A stretch of DNA of 64,000 nucleotides from Sulfurospirillum tamanense (GTDB lineage: Bacteria; Campylobacterota; Campylobacteria; Campylobacterales; Campylobacteraceae). Shown piece after piece: positions 17,238-25,630 of this stretch. Position numbers and translations under genes: made by a program. The notes below the pieces were generated by a model. It saw only the letters and a list, made by a program, of their open reading frames with translations, had not been told where the DNA came from and did not search any database. The stretch covers positions 1-64,000 of the forward strand of contig NZ_JAFHKK010000008.1 in NCBI RefSeq assembly GCF_016937535.1, given 5' to 3'. Position 1 is the stretch's first letter; every line of letters begins with the position of its first letter.

Positions 17238-18286
17238 TTTCTCTCTTGGTGCTCTCTTTTTTGATTTTTTTTCATGAACTTGGCCATTTTTTGGCTGCGC
17301 GTTTTTTTGGTGTCAAGGTGGAGGTTTTTAGCATTGGTTTTGGAAAAAAAATCCTTAAGCGCCGCTGGGGAGAGACGGAGTATTGCCTGAGCGCCATTCC
17401 TCTTGGTGGCTATGTGCAAATGAAAGGGCAAGACGACAGCAATCCCACCAACACTAGCCTAGACGCCGATAGTTATGGGGCCAAAACACCCTTGCAACGC
17501 ATTGCCATTTTGTTTGCGGGACCTTTTGCTAATTTTTTACTGGCTTTTTTGCTTTACATTGCTATTGCCTCCTTAGGTGTTTTGAAGCTTGCTCCCCAGA
17601 TTGGGGTAGTAAGCGAAGACTCTGCGGCAAGCGCGGCGGGCCTCATGGAAAAAGACCGCATTGTTGCCATCAACGGCACTTCCATTCGCATATGGGATGA
17701 AATCAAGCCCATCGTTACCCAAACCCAAGGTTCTATTTCACTCCTTGTGGAACGCGCCGACGAAACCTTGCTACTCTCCCTTACTCCAAAACTTAGCCAA
17801 AGCCAAACCCTTTTTGGTGAGGCTATTCAGGAACGGCTTATTGGCATCTCACCTTCTGGCGAAACCGTGACGCTTACTTTTAGGGGCGTACAAAGTCTTG
17901 GGTTTGCGTGGCATGAAACAGTGCGCGCTGCGACATTGATTGTGCAGAGTTTGCAAAAAATGATCGAGGGTGTAATTTCTCCTAAGGAGATGGGTGGCGT
18001 GATTTCTATTGTCCAGATTACCTCAAGTGCTGCAGATGCAGGTATTGTGACACTATTTATGCTCACTGCTTTGATTTCGGTAAATTTGGGCGTCCTAAAT
18101 CTTTTACCCATCCCTGCCCTTGATGGCGGCCATATTATGTTTAATCTTTATGAAATTATTATGCGTAAACCTCCCAAAGAAGCGGTGTACATCAAAATGA
18201 CTTACGTAGGATGGGCGTTGCTTTTGAGCCTGATGGCTTTCACTATCGTCAATGACATCCTACGGCTTTCGGGAGCTTACCAATGA
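17231..18286 (+). CDS. rseP: Site-2 intramembrane zinc metalloprotease RseP
   Basis: Membrane protease that cleaves transmembrane substrates such as anti-sigma factors and signal peptide remnants. It has 351 aa. The zinc motif H15-E-L-G-H19 lies in the first membrane helix. A PDZ domain follows (VVSEDSAASAAGLMEKDRIVAINGT), and the third ligand region is LPIPALDGGH near 296. ATG is preceded by AAGGAGG. It sits in the dapA-fabL-pgsA-rseP-yggS run with overlapping ends. Confidence 0.95.
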   Translation: MLISLLVLSFLIFFHELGHFLAARFFGVKVEVFSIGFGKKILKRRWGETEYCLSAIPLGGYVQMKGQDDSNPTNTSLDADSYGAKTPLQRIAILFAGPFANFLLAFLLYIAIASLGVLKLAPQIGVVSEDSAASAAGLMEKDRIVAINGTSIRIWDEIKPIVTQTQGSISLLVERADETLLLSLTPKLSQSQTLFGEAIQERLIGISPSGETVTLTFRGVQSLGFAWHETVRAATLIVQSLQKMIEGVISPKEMGGVISIVQITSSAADAGIVTLFMLTALISVNLGVLNLLPIPALDGGHIMFNLYEIIMRKPPKEAVYIKMTYVGWALLLSLMAFTIVNDILRLSGAYQ

Positions 18287-18954
18287 ATTTTTATGAATCT
18301 ACGCTCGATACAATTTTTACACGCATTGAGGCAGTGCGAACGGCTGTCAATCAACATCAAATCATCAAACTTGTTGCCGTGAGCAAAAGCGTTGAACCCC
18401 ACCATGTAGAAACCATGTACCAAGCCGGACAGCGCGCTTTTGGGGAAAATAAGGTCCAAGAATTGGCCCGCAAAAACCAAGCCCTTTCCACCTTGCCCCT
18501 TGAGTGGCATTTTATTGGAAGGCTTCAAAAAAACAAAATTAATGCCTTAATTGACCTTTCCCCTTCCCTAGTACACTCTTGCGACTCCCTAGAGCTGGCC
18601 GTTGCCTTTAATAAACGTTTACATGTAAAGGAGAAAACTCTTTCGGTTTTACTTCAAATCAACAGTGCAAAAGAAGACTCTAAAGCAGGCGTTATGCCCG
18701 AACATGCCATTGAAACCTACCTTGCCATCAAAGAAACTTGCCCAAATCTGGTATTAAAAGGGGTGATGAGCATCGGGGCACACACGAACGATGTAGCGCT
18801 TATCCAACAAAGTTTCGAGACAACGTACCGCCTTTACGAATCCCTCACCCCCCATGGCGCTAAAGTTTGTTCCATGGGCATGAGTGAGGATTTTGAACTT
18901 GCCATTCGCTGCGGGGCAAACATGCTACGCCTTGGGAGTGTTTTATTTACCTAG
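18283..18954 (+). CDS. yggS: YggS/PROSC family pyridoxal phosphate-binding protein
   Basis: Small PLP homeostasis protein (223 aa) with the alanine-racemase-like TIM barrel of the family. The PLP lysine is K35 in VAVSKSV, followed by the conserved FGENKVQE, then WHFIGRLQKNK, MSIGAH and CSMGMSEDFELAI. It has no enzyme activity in studied homologues and buffers PLP. It is the last gene of the plus-strand run, followed by an intrinsic terminator. An exact palindrome copy at 18619 is read LHVK. Confidence 0.94.
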   Translation: MNFYESTLDTIFTRIEAVRTAVNQHQIIKLVAVSKSVEPHHVETMYQAGQRAFGENKVQELARKNQALSTLPLEWHFIGRLQKNKINALIDLSPSLVHSCDSLELAVAFNKRLHVKEKTLSVLLQINSAKEDSKAGVMPEHAIETYLAIKETCPNLVLKGVMSIGAHTNDVALIQQSFETTYRLYESLTPHGAKVCSMGMSEDFELAIRCGANMLRLGSVLFT

Positions 18955-19003
18955 TGCCCTATTCAACATTAGTGCACAATAAACACCTTTTTACTTTTTT
19001 CCA

Positions 19004-19025
19004 TGCCTACAAGTAGGCAATTTTT
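19004..19025 (+). terminator. Intrinsic terminator after yggS
   Basis: Stem TGCCTA / TAGGCA with a CAAG tetraloop (19004-19019), then A and five Ts. It is correctly placed 50 bases after the yggS stop to end the dapA-yggS transcript. Confidence 0.8.
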
Positions 19026-19056
19026 GTACATCTTTTAATCAGCGTTAAGCCTACTA

Positions 19057-19065
19057 TGCTATAGT
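19057..19065 (+). promoter_or_regulatory. Candidate extended -10 promoter for the diguanylate cyclase gene
   Basis: TGC-TATAGT, an extended -10, ends 19 bases before the ATG at 19085. No clear -35. The short leader leaves little room for a ribosome binding site, and only a weak one is seen. Confidence 0.5.
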
Positions 19066-19084
19066 AAAAACAATCATTCTCTCC

Positions 19085-21205
19085 ATGCTTGGAAAATCCG
19101 TGAAAGCACTACTCTTAATACTTTTTTTATCTTGCTATTTTTTACCCTCATTAAGCGCCGATGGGGATTTTCTCACACAAGAAGAGCGTGAATTTGTTTT
19201 AAAATACCCTATTTTGAGGGTTTCAAACGACACAGAACGTTATCCGTATAATTTTTATGCAAGCTATGAGCCCCAAGGCTATGTGGTTGATTTTCTACGC
19301 CTACTCGCTTCCAAACTTCAAGTAGAGATTCAATTTCTCACCAACACATCCCAAGCACTAGAACACCTGTTTTATGAGGGCCATCTGGACATCTTGACCC
19401 CCGCAACATTTTCACACAACCAAGAAGAACAAGTATTGTTAAGTGATGAAATTTTAAACATACGTTACGCTTTTATCACACAAACAAACACCCCTCTTTC
19501 CCCGGAAACACTTGTGGGGAAAAAAGTGGCACTTTCGCAAGAGAAAACCAAATACATCCAAAGCCTCTATCCTGAAAATGATATTTTGACTTTTAACTCC
19601 CCTAAAGAAGCTCTTGAAGCCGTTGCTTTTGGGTTGGCCGATGTAGCCATTGAAGACTATGTGGCTGCTTTTTATATCATGAACCGTTTTATGCTGGCCA
19701 ATCTTCACGTCCAACTTCCAGACGACTCAAGACTTCACGACACACTACACATGGCACTACCTTCAGAGTCTACACTCCTGCATCGCATTCTCAACAAAAC
19801 AATGCGCACTATTACAGAAGAAGAGCTTTACGCCCTTCGTAGCAAATGGCTCCAACATACACAAAATGCAAGCACAGCTACTTTACAATTATCGTCCGAA
19901 GAGAAGAGTCACCTAGAGCTCCTTGGAAGCATTCGTCTGTGCATTGACCCTGATTGGATGCCTATGGAGGGAAGTGTTGATGGCAAGCATACTGGCATGT
20001 CTAGCGATTACATGCGTCTTGTGGAGGAAAAAATTGGCATTCCCATCACCATGGTTCCCACAAACACATGGCTTGAATCCATCGAAAAGGCAAAAAAGCG
20101 CCAATGCGATATTTTTTCGCTTGCGATGCCCACACCCGAGCGCAGGCTTTATATGAATTTTACAACACCCTATTTGGACATTCCCTTGGTTCTTGTTACC
20201 CGTCCCGAGGAAATCTTTTTTTCTGATGTTTCTGCGATTCACGATCGACCCATCGGAATCGTCAAAGGATACTCTTACGGGGAAATTTTACGCGTCAAAT
20301 ACCCTAAAATGCTCTTTGTAGAAGTAAAGGATGTGCAAGAGGGTCTTCTAAAAGTGCGTGACAAAGAGTTGTTTGGGTTTATAGATTCCCTGCCCGTCGT
20401 GGGATATATCATTCAGCAAGAGTTTGCTAGCCAACTTAAGATTGCAGGAAAATTCGATGAATCATGGGCGCTTGGCATTGGTGTTCGCAATGATGACCCT
20501 TACTTACTGGGGATTTTTGAGAAAGCTATTGCTTCTATTGCTCCAGAGGCACACCAACACATTTTAAACAAGTGGGTTTCAGTTCGTTATGACCGCGGAA
20601 TTGACTACAGCCTTTTACTAAAAATACTAGGCGTATTTGCCCTCTTTGCTTTTTATTTGCTTTTTCGCCAACAAGAGCTAAGGCGCCACAATCAACAGCT
20701 TGCCCTCCTCTCTACCACAGACGCACTCACAGGTATTTATAATCGTATGAAACTAGATGACCTACTCTCCCATGAATACAAGTATTTTCTTCGCTACAAG
20801 CGTAATTTGTCATTAATCATTATCGACATTGATAATTTTAAAACCGTTAACGACACCTTTGGGCACAAAGTCGGAGATGCCGTACTGGTTCGCTTCACAC
20901 AAATCATCACCCAAGAAAAACGTGTTACAGATATTTTTGGCAGATGGGGAGGTGAAGAGTTTTTGTTGATTTGCAAAGAAACCGACACCAAGGGGGCGAA
21001 GATTTTGGCTGAGAAAATCAAGACCGCCCTTAGCCAGTCGGAATTTGAGCACGTTGGCTACAAAACCGCCAGCTACGGCATTGCGCAATTTGAGGAGGGA
21101 GACACCATTGAGTCTGTTTTTATTCGAGCTGATAAAGCCCTGTATTGCGCCAAAAAGAAAGGTAAAAATCGCATTTGCATCCTTGGAGGCTACTCGCGAA
21201 ATTAG
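19085..21205 (+). CDS. Membrane diguanylate cyclase with two periplasmic solute-binding (SBP_bac_3) domains
   Basis: A 706-residue sensor enzyme. A signal peptide (to about residue 25) is followed by two tandem type 3 solute-binding domains: about 30-260, and about 265-505, the second with LCIDPDWMPME and MPTPERRLYMNFTTPY. One membrane helix (about 515-537) leads to a cytoplasmic GGDEF domain. The active site is G622-G-E-E-F626, and the inhibitory I-site R-V-T-D lies five residues upstream, so both c-di-GMP synthesis and product inhibition are expected. The bound ligand is unknown; amino-acid-like molecules are typical for this domain. It has its own promoter and terminator region, so it is monocistronic. 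Confidence 0.93.
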   Translation: MLGKSVKALLLILFLSCYFLPSLSADGDFLTQEEREFVLKYPILRVSNDTERYPYNFYASYEPQGYVVDFLRLLASKLQVEIQFLTNTSQALEHLFYEGHLDILTPATFSHNQEEQVLLSDEILNIRYAFITQTNTPLSPETLVGKKVALSQEKTKYIQSLYPENDILTFNSPKEALEAVAFGLADVAIEDYVAAFYIMNRFMLANLHVQLPDDSRLHDTLHMALPSESTLLHRILNKTMRTITEEELYALRSKWLQHTQNASTATLQLSSEEKSHLELLGSIRLCIDPDWMPMEGSVDGKHTGMSSDYMRLVEEKIGIPITMVPTNTWLESIEKAKKRQCDIFSLAMPTPERRLYMNFTTPYLDIPLVLVTRPEEIFFSDVSAIHDRPIGIVKGYSYGEILRVKYPKMLFVEVKDVQEGLLKVRDKELFGFIDSLPVVGYIIQQEFASQLKIAGKFDESWALGIGVRNDDPYLLGIFEKAIASIAPEAHQHILNKWVSVRYDRGIDYSLLLKILGVFALFAFYLLFRQQELRRHNQQLALLSTTDALTGIYNRMKLDDLLSHEYKYFLRYKRNLSLIIIDIDNFKTVNDTFGHKVGDAVLVRFTQIITQEKRVTDIFGRWGGEEFLLICKETDTKGAKILAEKIKTALSQSEFEHVGYKTASYGIAQFEEGDTIESVFIRADKALYCAKKKGKNRICILGGYSRN

Positions 21206-21230
21206 CCTCCTGCCCCTTTACATGTAAAGG
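21185..21230. terminator. Hairpin over the cyclase stop codon plus a 16-bp palindrome, convergent terminator region
   Basis: Perfect 8-bp arms GGAGGCTA (21185-21192) and TAGCCTCC (21203-21210) form a hairpin whose 3' arm contains the TAG stop of the cyclase gene. Five bases on, CCTTTACATGTAAAGG (21215-21230) is a 16-bp perfect palindrome, a copy of the dispersed repeat. It supplies the TAA stop of the opposite gene. No T-run follows either stem, so termination is inferred from position and symmetry. Confidence 0.5.
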
Positions 21231-21826
21231 TGTTGATAATACACACCACTAAGCACAAGGCCCATCTTTCCTAGCCCCTCTTCTACCAACACACGCTCTT
21301 CTTTGTAAAATATATCTTCAATAAGCCCTTCATGCACGCTAGCAACATAGGTACTCATGCCCTCAAAAGAAGCTTCCCTTGACGTATCAAAGAGAACAAA
21401 CAACTCCACGGCCTCATCCAAAGAAGAGAGGTAGAGGCGAAGCAACCCGTACATTTTTTCTTCTACGGGCGAAAGTGCCTGCTCAAATGCCTGCAACGAT
21501 GCCTCAAGAAGATGTTTTTTTTCTGGAAAATTTGCACCAAGAAAGGTGTGAATCAGGTGCTGTTTTTTTGCCCTTAAGGTTTCAGGCAAAACACGGTTAC
21601 GGTGCTTTACTAAAAAAACAAACGCCTGATTGGGGCCCAAAATCTCTGTGTTTGTATGTGCTTTTAGGAGGGTCTTGATTTGTTTACATGTAAAGCGTGA
21701 CCGAGCACATAGCATAGCTTCATCAAGGGCTTTTAGAATGCGATTGTGCAATGTTTTGGTCTGGCTATCTTCGCATTTTGCCAGCAACTCTAGCATAAAG
21801 TGTAGTGTTTTTATATCGGTCTGCAT
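21218..21826 (-). CDS. Hypothetical helical protein
   Basis: I do not recognise this 202-residue protein. It is predicted mostly helical and soluble, with no signal peptide or metal motif; leucine- and glutamate-rich segments suggest a helical bundle. The ATG at 21826 follows AAGGATGGGCC, and a good extended -10 lies upstream. The gene ends exactly in a dispersed-palindrome copy, whose third frame gives Tyr-Met-stop. A second copy at 21684 is read FTCK. It stands alone between the cyclase and marC, so context gives no function. Confidence 0.7.
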   Translation of the reverse strand: MQTDIKTLHFMLELLAKCEDSQTKTLHNRILKALDEAMLCARSRFTCKQIKTLLKAHTNTEILGPNQAFVFLVKHRNRVLPETLRAKKQHLIHTFLGANFPEKKHLLEASLQAFEQALSPVEEKMYGLLRLYLSSLDEAVELFVLFDTSREASFEGMSTYVASVHEGLIEDIFYKEERVLVEEGLGKMGLVLSGVYYQHLYM

Positions 21827-21851
21827 GGCCCATCCTTGTTAAAATGTGCTG

Positions 21852-21860
21852 ATTATACCA
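21852..21860 (-). promoter_or_regulatory. Extended -10 promoter of the hypothetical gene at 21218-21826
   Basis: On the minus strand TGG-TATAAT (hexamer at 21857-21852) is a perfect -10 with the TGn extension, 25 bases before the ATG. Confidence 0.6.
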
Positions 21861-22009
21861 AAGCAATCTTTCAACTCCCACTACGCACAAGGAGACTTTG
21901 GAATTCTCACAAAAAATACATAACTTTTTATAAAAAAAGTGTGTATATCATACTTTTTGCTACTTTAAAATAAAAACAGGAAAAAGAGGTGCTTCTAAGA
22001 TAGGCGCGG

Positions 22010-22015
22010 TATAAT
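22010..22015 (+). promoter_or_regulatory. -10 box of the marC promoter
   Basis: TATAAT at 22010-22015. It overlaps the upstream-most in-frame ATG (22014), which would therefore not be in the mRNA, and so decides in favour of the GTG start at 22062. Confidence 0.55.
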
Positions 22016-22061
22016 GCCATTTTTAAAGACGTATCTTAGAATTTTACCCAAGGAGTGGTGT

Positions 22062-22661
22062 GTGGATTGGTCATTTATTGTTTCGGTGTATATCAAATTT
22101 TTCTTTTTGATGACCCCATTTTTTGTGCTTTCCATGTTTTTGGTCATGACCAAAGAAGAGAGCAGTGAAGCAAAGAAAAAGCTTGCTTTACATGTAAGCG
22201 CTTCGGTTATTTTTACTTGTACGATTTTGCTTTTTTTCGGAAACTATATTTTCGACCTTTTTGGCATCACCCTTGATGCGTTTCGCATTGGTGCAGGTTC
22301 GCTTCTTTTTCTCACCGCCGTTTCCCTCATCCAAGGGCCCAAAACCGATGCACTGCCCAAAGATGCTAGCGCCATTGCTGTGGTGCCTTTGGCTATCCCT
22401 ATTACCATCGGGCCAGGCACTATTGGAGCACTTTTAGTAATGGGCGCGGGCATGGAAGGCGTCCAACAAACATTGCAAGGACTATTTGCACTCATTTTGG
22501 CCGTAGGAAGTGTTGGCGTGATGCTTTATTTTTCTGGTGCCATTGAGCGTGTAGTGGGAAGAAATGGCCTAACAGTACTGAGCAAGATTACAGGACTTGT
22601 ATTAGCAGCGCTTGCGGCACAAATTGTTTTCACAGGAATCAAAAACTTTTTGGAATTGTAA
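22062..22661 (+). CDS. MarC family integral membrane protein
   Basis: A 199-residue protein with about six membrane helices, of the MarC/YhgN family (function unsettled; the old link to antibiotic resistance was not upheld). Family features: FRIGAGSLLFLTAVSLIQG, PLAIPITIGPGTIGALLVMGA and the C-terminal LAALAAQIVFTGI. I choose the GTG at 22062: AAGGAG sits six bases upstream, while the more distal ATG at 22014 is inside the -10 box. An exact palindrome copy at 22188 is read LHVS. It converges on oorC through a strong hairpin. Confidence 0.88.
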   Translation: MDWSFIVSVYIKFFFLMTPFFVLSMFLVMTKEESSEAKKKLALHVSASVIFTCTILLFFGNYIFDLFGITLDAFRIGAGSLLFLTAVSLIQGPKTDALPKDASAIAVVPLAIPITIGPGTIGALLVMGAGMEGVQQTLQGLFALILAVGSVGVMLYFSGAIERVVGRNGLTVLSKITGLVLAALAAQIVFTGIKNFLEL

Positions 22662-22688
22662 AGGGGAATTTTCCCCTTTACATGTAAA
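22658..22688. terminator. Convergent hairpin between marC and oorC, fused to a palindrome copy
   Basis: Perfect 11-bp arms, GTAAAGGGGAA (22658-22668) and TTCCCCTTTAC (22671-22681), with a 2-base centre. The left arm includes the marC stop codon. The right arm runs straight into TTTACATGTAAA (22677-22688). It stands between two convergent genes and is probably a two-way transcription end; no long T-run is present. Confidence 0.6.
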
Positions 22689-22691
22689 GAC

Positions 22692-23249
22692 TCAAGAAGC
22701 TGCTAATGCTTTTTTGGCGTAATGAATACCCAAATCAAATGCTTTGATATTTGATTCGTGTACCCTTGGTGGCACTTTTGAAAGCATTACTTCTTTAACC
22801 AACTCTTGGTCTAGTACCTCTGTCATCTCTAACGCAATTGCCAAGGCAACCACAGACTGGGTGATGACATTACCCACTTCTTCTTTAGCGATCGTAATGA
22901 TAGGAATCTCAAAAATTCGCCATTTTTCGCGGTCTTCGTCAGAGGGTTTTACCAAATTTGGCTCCACAACAATAATGCCGCCTTTTTTTACCCCTTCTTT
23001 AAATTGGTCATAGCTTACTTGCGCAGTTGCGAGCATAAATTCAATTTCACCCTCGTTGGCATAAGGAAATAAAATCTCACCCTCATCAAGCAAAATGTCT
23101 ACCTTTGTAGGCCCGCCACGCACTTGTGAGGTGTAGGTTGAAGCTTTGACACCATACCCGCCGTCTTTAATTTTTGCAGCAGCCAAAATCTCGCCTGCCA
23201 AAATAACCCCTTGTCCACCCACGCCAACAAATCGCAATTGACTTCGCAT
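22692..23249 (-). CDS. oorC: 2-oxoglutarate:acceptor oxidoreductase, gamma subunit
   Basis: Subunit of the four-part 2-oxoglutarate:ferredoxin (or flavodoxin) oxidoreductase OorDABC, which converts 2-oxoglutarate to succinyl-CoA in the TCA cycle of these bacteria. It has 185 aa and the pyruvate/ketoisovalerate oxidoreductase gamma signature RFVGVGGQGVILAGEILA at the start. It is the last gene of the sucC-sucD-oorD-oorA-oorB-oorC run, 9 bases after oorB. Confidence 0.95.
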   Translation of the reverse strand: MRSQLRFVGVGGQGVILAGEILAAAKIKDGGYGVKASTYTSQVRGGPTKVDILLDEGEILFPYANEGEIEFMLATAQVSYDQFKEGVKKGGIIVVEPNLVKPSDEDREKWRIFEIPIITIAKEEVGNVITQSVVALAIALEMTEVLDQELVKEVMLSKVPPRVHESNIKAFDLGIHYAKKALAAS

Positions 23250-23258
23250 CCTTGCTCC

Positions 23259-24092
23259 TTAGAGTTTCACTTGGCTCTTAGTTTGAGCCGCTTCGATAAC
23301 TTTTTGATACCCTTTGCAATATTCAAGCTGGGTTGTGTCGTGCTTGAGGATGCCTGTTGGGAATTTAGTTTTTTGCTCTTCTTCACTAAGTTCATCGTAT
23401 TTTTTCTTAGGAACAATGCGGCCTTCAATCCACTTGAGGTTTTGAATTGCATCGCCCATTTTGTTTTTTCGTCCCAAGTTAATGTGGCAGTTAGAAAAAA
23501 TATCAAAAAAGGAGTACCCCTCGTGCGCAAACCCTTCTACAAATACTTTTTCAAGCTTTTTAGGATCCAAAACAGACTCACGCGCCACAAAAGTCGCACC
23601 CGCCACTTGGGCAAGCTTGGCCGCATCAAACGTGGGGTCAATATTGCCATACTGCGCCGTTACTGTCCACATACCCTGAGGCGTTGTGGGTGAAGTTTGA
23701 GAATTGGTTAAGCCATAGATGAAGTTATTAATAAGCACATGATTAAGGTCAATATTGCGTCGACAGCCATGAATGGTATGGTTGCCACCAATAGCAAGCC
23801 CATCACCATCGCCTGTGACCACAATGACCTTTTTGCTCGGGTTAGCTAACTTAATGCCCGTGGCATATGCAATGGCCCGTCCATGAGTAGTGTGTACCGT
23901 ATTGCAGTTAATGTACGAGCTTGTGCGTCCACTACATCCAATCCCTGAGACCACACACACATCGTCCATATTCCAACCCAATTTTTCAATGGCGCGAATA
24001 ATGGATTTTAGTATCACCCCATCACCACAACCCCAACACCACAAGGTGGGCATTTTTTCTGTGCGCAAATACTCGTCATAATTAAATGCCAT
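23259..24092 (-). CDS. oorB: 2-oxoglutarate:acceptor oxidoreductase, beta subunit (thiamine diphosphate)
   Basis: The beta subunit binds thiamine diphosphate and an Fe-S cluster. In 277 aa it shows WCWGCGDG, GIGCSGRTSSY (cysteines for the cluster) and the ThDP motif GDGDGLAIGGNH...NNFIYG. It starts one base inside the oorA stop (TAATG). Together with OorA it forms the active site that decarboxylates 2-oxoglutarate. Confidence 0.96.
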   Translation of the reverse strand: MAFNYDEYLRTEKMPTLWCWGCGDGVILKSIIRAIEKLGWNMDDVCVVSGIGCSGRTSSYINCNTVHTTHGRAIAYATGIKLANPSKKVIVVTGDGDGLAIGGNHTIHGCRRNIDLNHVLINNFIYGLTNSQTSPTTPQGMWTVTAQYGNIDPTFDAAKLAQVAGATFVARESVLDPKKLEKVFVEGFAHEGYSFFDIFSNCHINLGRKNKMGDAIQNLKWIEGRIVPKKKYDELSEEEQKTKFPTGILKHDTTQLEYCKGYQKVIEAAQTKSQVKL

Positions 24093-25225
24093 TACATCAT
24101 CTCCTTCACTTTAGCCACCATTTCACCGGGGGCAATGGCTCGTCCGTTTGCTTTGTGCAGGGTTCCAAAATCATCCCGCTTCATCACGCGCTGAATCTCT
24201 TCAAGGTATTGCCCCATGTTGAGTTCGGTTACAAAAATCTTTTCAAATTTTGCAGCAATTTCGCGCATGCGTTTTTTAGGGCTTGGCCACAACGTAATCG
24301 GACGGAAAAGTCCGGCCTTAATCCCCTCGGAACGTAGCTTCACTACCGCCTCTTTGGCAGCACGAGAAATGCTTCCATAGGCGATAATACAGACTTCTGC
24401 ATCCTCAAGCATGTACTCTTCATACCGTACTAAATCCTCGTGGTGTGCGCGAATCTTACCCATTAGGCGATCAATGTTGTACTGGCATTGGTGTTCGTCT
24501 TCTGTGGGAAAACCTGTGGGGCCATGGTGCAAGCCCGTTACATGGTAGCGGTATCCTTTAAAAAAGGGGTTTAGCGTGGCTGGTTCCGTTGGACCTGCCT
24601 CATAAGGGCGATACTCTTTGGGGTCGCCCGTAAATTCTTTACGTTTAACAACAGAAGCTTTAACCTCTTCCAAGTCTGGCAAAATCGCTTTTCCGTGCAT
24701 GTGACCCAAGGTTTCATCAAGCAATACAAACACGGGTGTCATGTATTTTTCGGCGATATTAAAAGCCCGTACTGTTTCAGTATAGGCCTCTTCTAGACTT
24801 CCTGGGCACAAAGAAATGGATTCAAAATCCCCATGCGTTGGATATTTTGCTTGACCAATGTCCGCCTGAGAAACACGAGTCGGAAGACCAGTGGAGGGGC
24901 CACCGCGCATAACATTAACTATTACCAAGGGAATTTCGGCTATAAACCCAAGACCAATTTGTTCTGCCTTAAGTGAAATACCAGGTCCCGAAGAAGCAGT
25001 CATTGCTTTGGCGCCACTCATGGCTGCACCAAGGGCCACAGAAATACCTGCTATCTCATCTTCCATTTGTATAAACGTCCCACCGCTTTTTGGCAATAAA
25101 ACACTCAAATCATGCGCAATTTCACTCGAAGGTGTGATGGGATAGCCTCCAAAAAAATTACATCCGCACTCCACAGCAGCTTTTGCTGCGAGCGAGTTGC
25201 CGCTTGATACTACTTCTCTAGCCAT
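24092..25225 (-). CDS. oorA: 2-oxoglutarate:acceptor oxidoreductase, alpha subunit
   Basis: The 377-residue alpha subunit of OorDABC. N-terminal GNSLAAKAAVECGCNFFGGYPITPSSE (shown here as GNSLAAKAA and FFGGYPITPSSE) and EDEIAGISVALGAAMSGAKAMT (EDEIAGISVALG) match the domain I and II signatures of 2-oxoacid:ferredoxin oxidoreductases. It lies 9 bases after oorD. This gene and its operon contain no palindrome copies. Confidence 0.96.
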   Translation of the reverse strand: MAREVVSSGNSLAAKAAVECGCNFFGGYPITPSSEIAHDLSVLLPKSGGTFIQMEDEIAGISVALGAAMSGAKAMTASSGPGISLKAEQIGLGFIAEIPLVIVNVMRGGPSTGLPTRVSQADIGQAKYPTHGDFESISLCPGSLEEAYTETVRAFNIAEKYMTPVFVLLDETLGHMHGKAILPDLEEVKASVVKRKEFTGDPKEYRPYEAGPTEPATLNPFFKGYRYHVTGLHHGPTGFPTEDEHQCQYNIDRLMGKIRAHHEDLVRYEEYMLEDAEVCIIAYGSISRAAKEAVVKLRSEGIKAGLFRPITLWPSPKKRMREIAAKFEKIFVTELNMGQYLEEIQRVMKRDDFGTLHKANGRAIAPGEMVAKVKEMM

Positions 25226-25234
25226 TCCATCTCC

Positions 25235-25552
25235 CTATGCGCTCAATTTTCGGTAGCCGTTTTGCTTTACAGCTTCAGCTCGTGCTTTTGCTTCATCCGT
25301 AAGTTTTGCAAACTTAAACTCACCGCGCTCAGCCACGTAGATTGCAAAATCAGGGCAGTGAAGTTCACAGTCTCTACACCCGATACATGCAGCAGGTTCT
25401 GCCACTTCAATCATCGACCCAAGGGTGGACCCAGGAGCTGGCACCATTACCAAAACTCCCGCAGGACATAAACTTACACACACATCACATGCCTTACAGC
25501 GTGCGGTATTGACCCAAACCGGAGTACTCTCCGGTGCCGCCATGACGCTCAT
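25235..25552 (-). CDS. oorD: 2-oxoglutarate:acceptor oxidoreductase, delta (ferredoxin-like) subunit
   Basis: A 105-residue protein with two [4Fe-4S] motifs: C19-x2-C22-x2-C25-x3-C29 and C56-x2-C59-x2-C62-x3-C66. It carries electrons out of the OorAB active site. I choose the ATG at 25552 because AAGGAG (25559-25564) sits six bases upstream; the frame is open further back to 25603 without a better site. It lies 78 bases downstream of sucD. Confidence 0.93.
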   Translation of the reverse strand: MSVMAAPESTPVWVNTARCKACDVCVSLCPAGVLVMVPAPGSTLGSMIEVAEPAACIGCRDCELHCPDFAIYVAERGEFKFAKLTDEAKARAEAVKQNGYRKLSA

Positions 25553-25630
25553 CCATTGCTCCTTTAGTGTGATTGCCCGCGTGGGCATCTGGATTAGTTT
25601 CAAAAAGCAACCCAGATGCCCACCAAAGGA

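Noticed and set aside
22658-22688. Attachment site of a mobile element at the marC-oorC junction
   Set aside because: The symmetry is explained by a convergent hairpin plus a palindrome copy; no integrase or duplicated core nearby.
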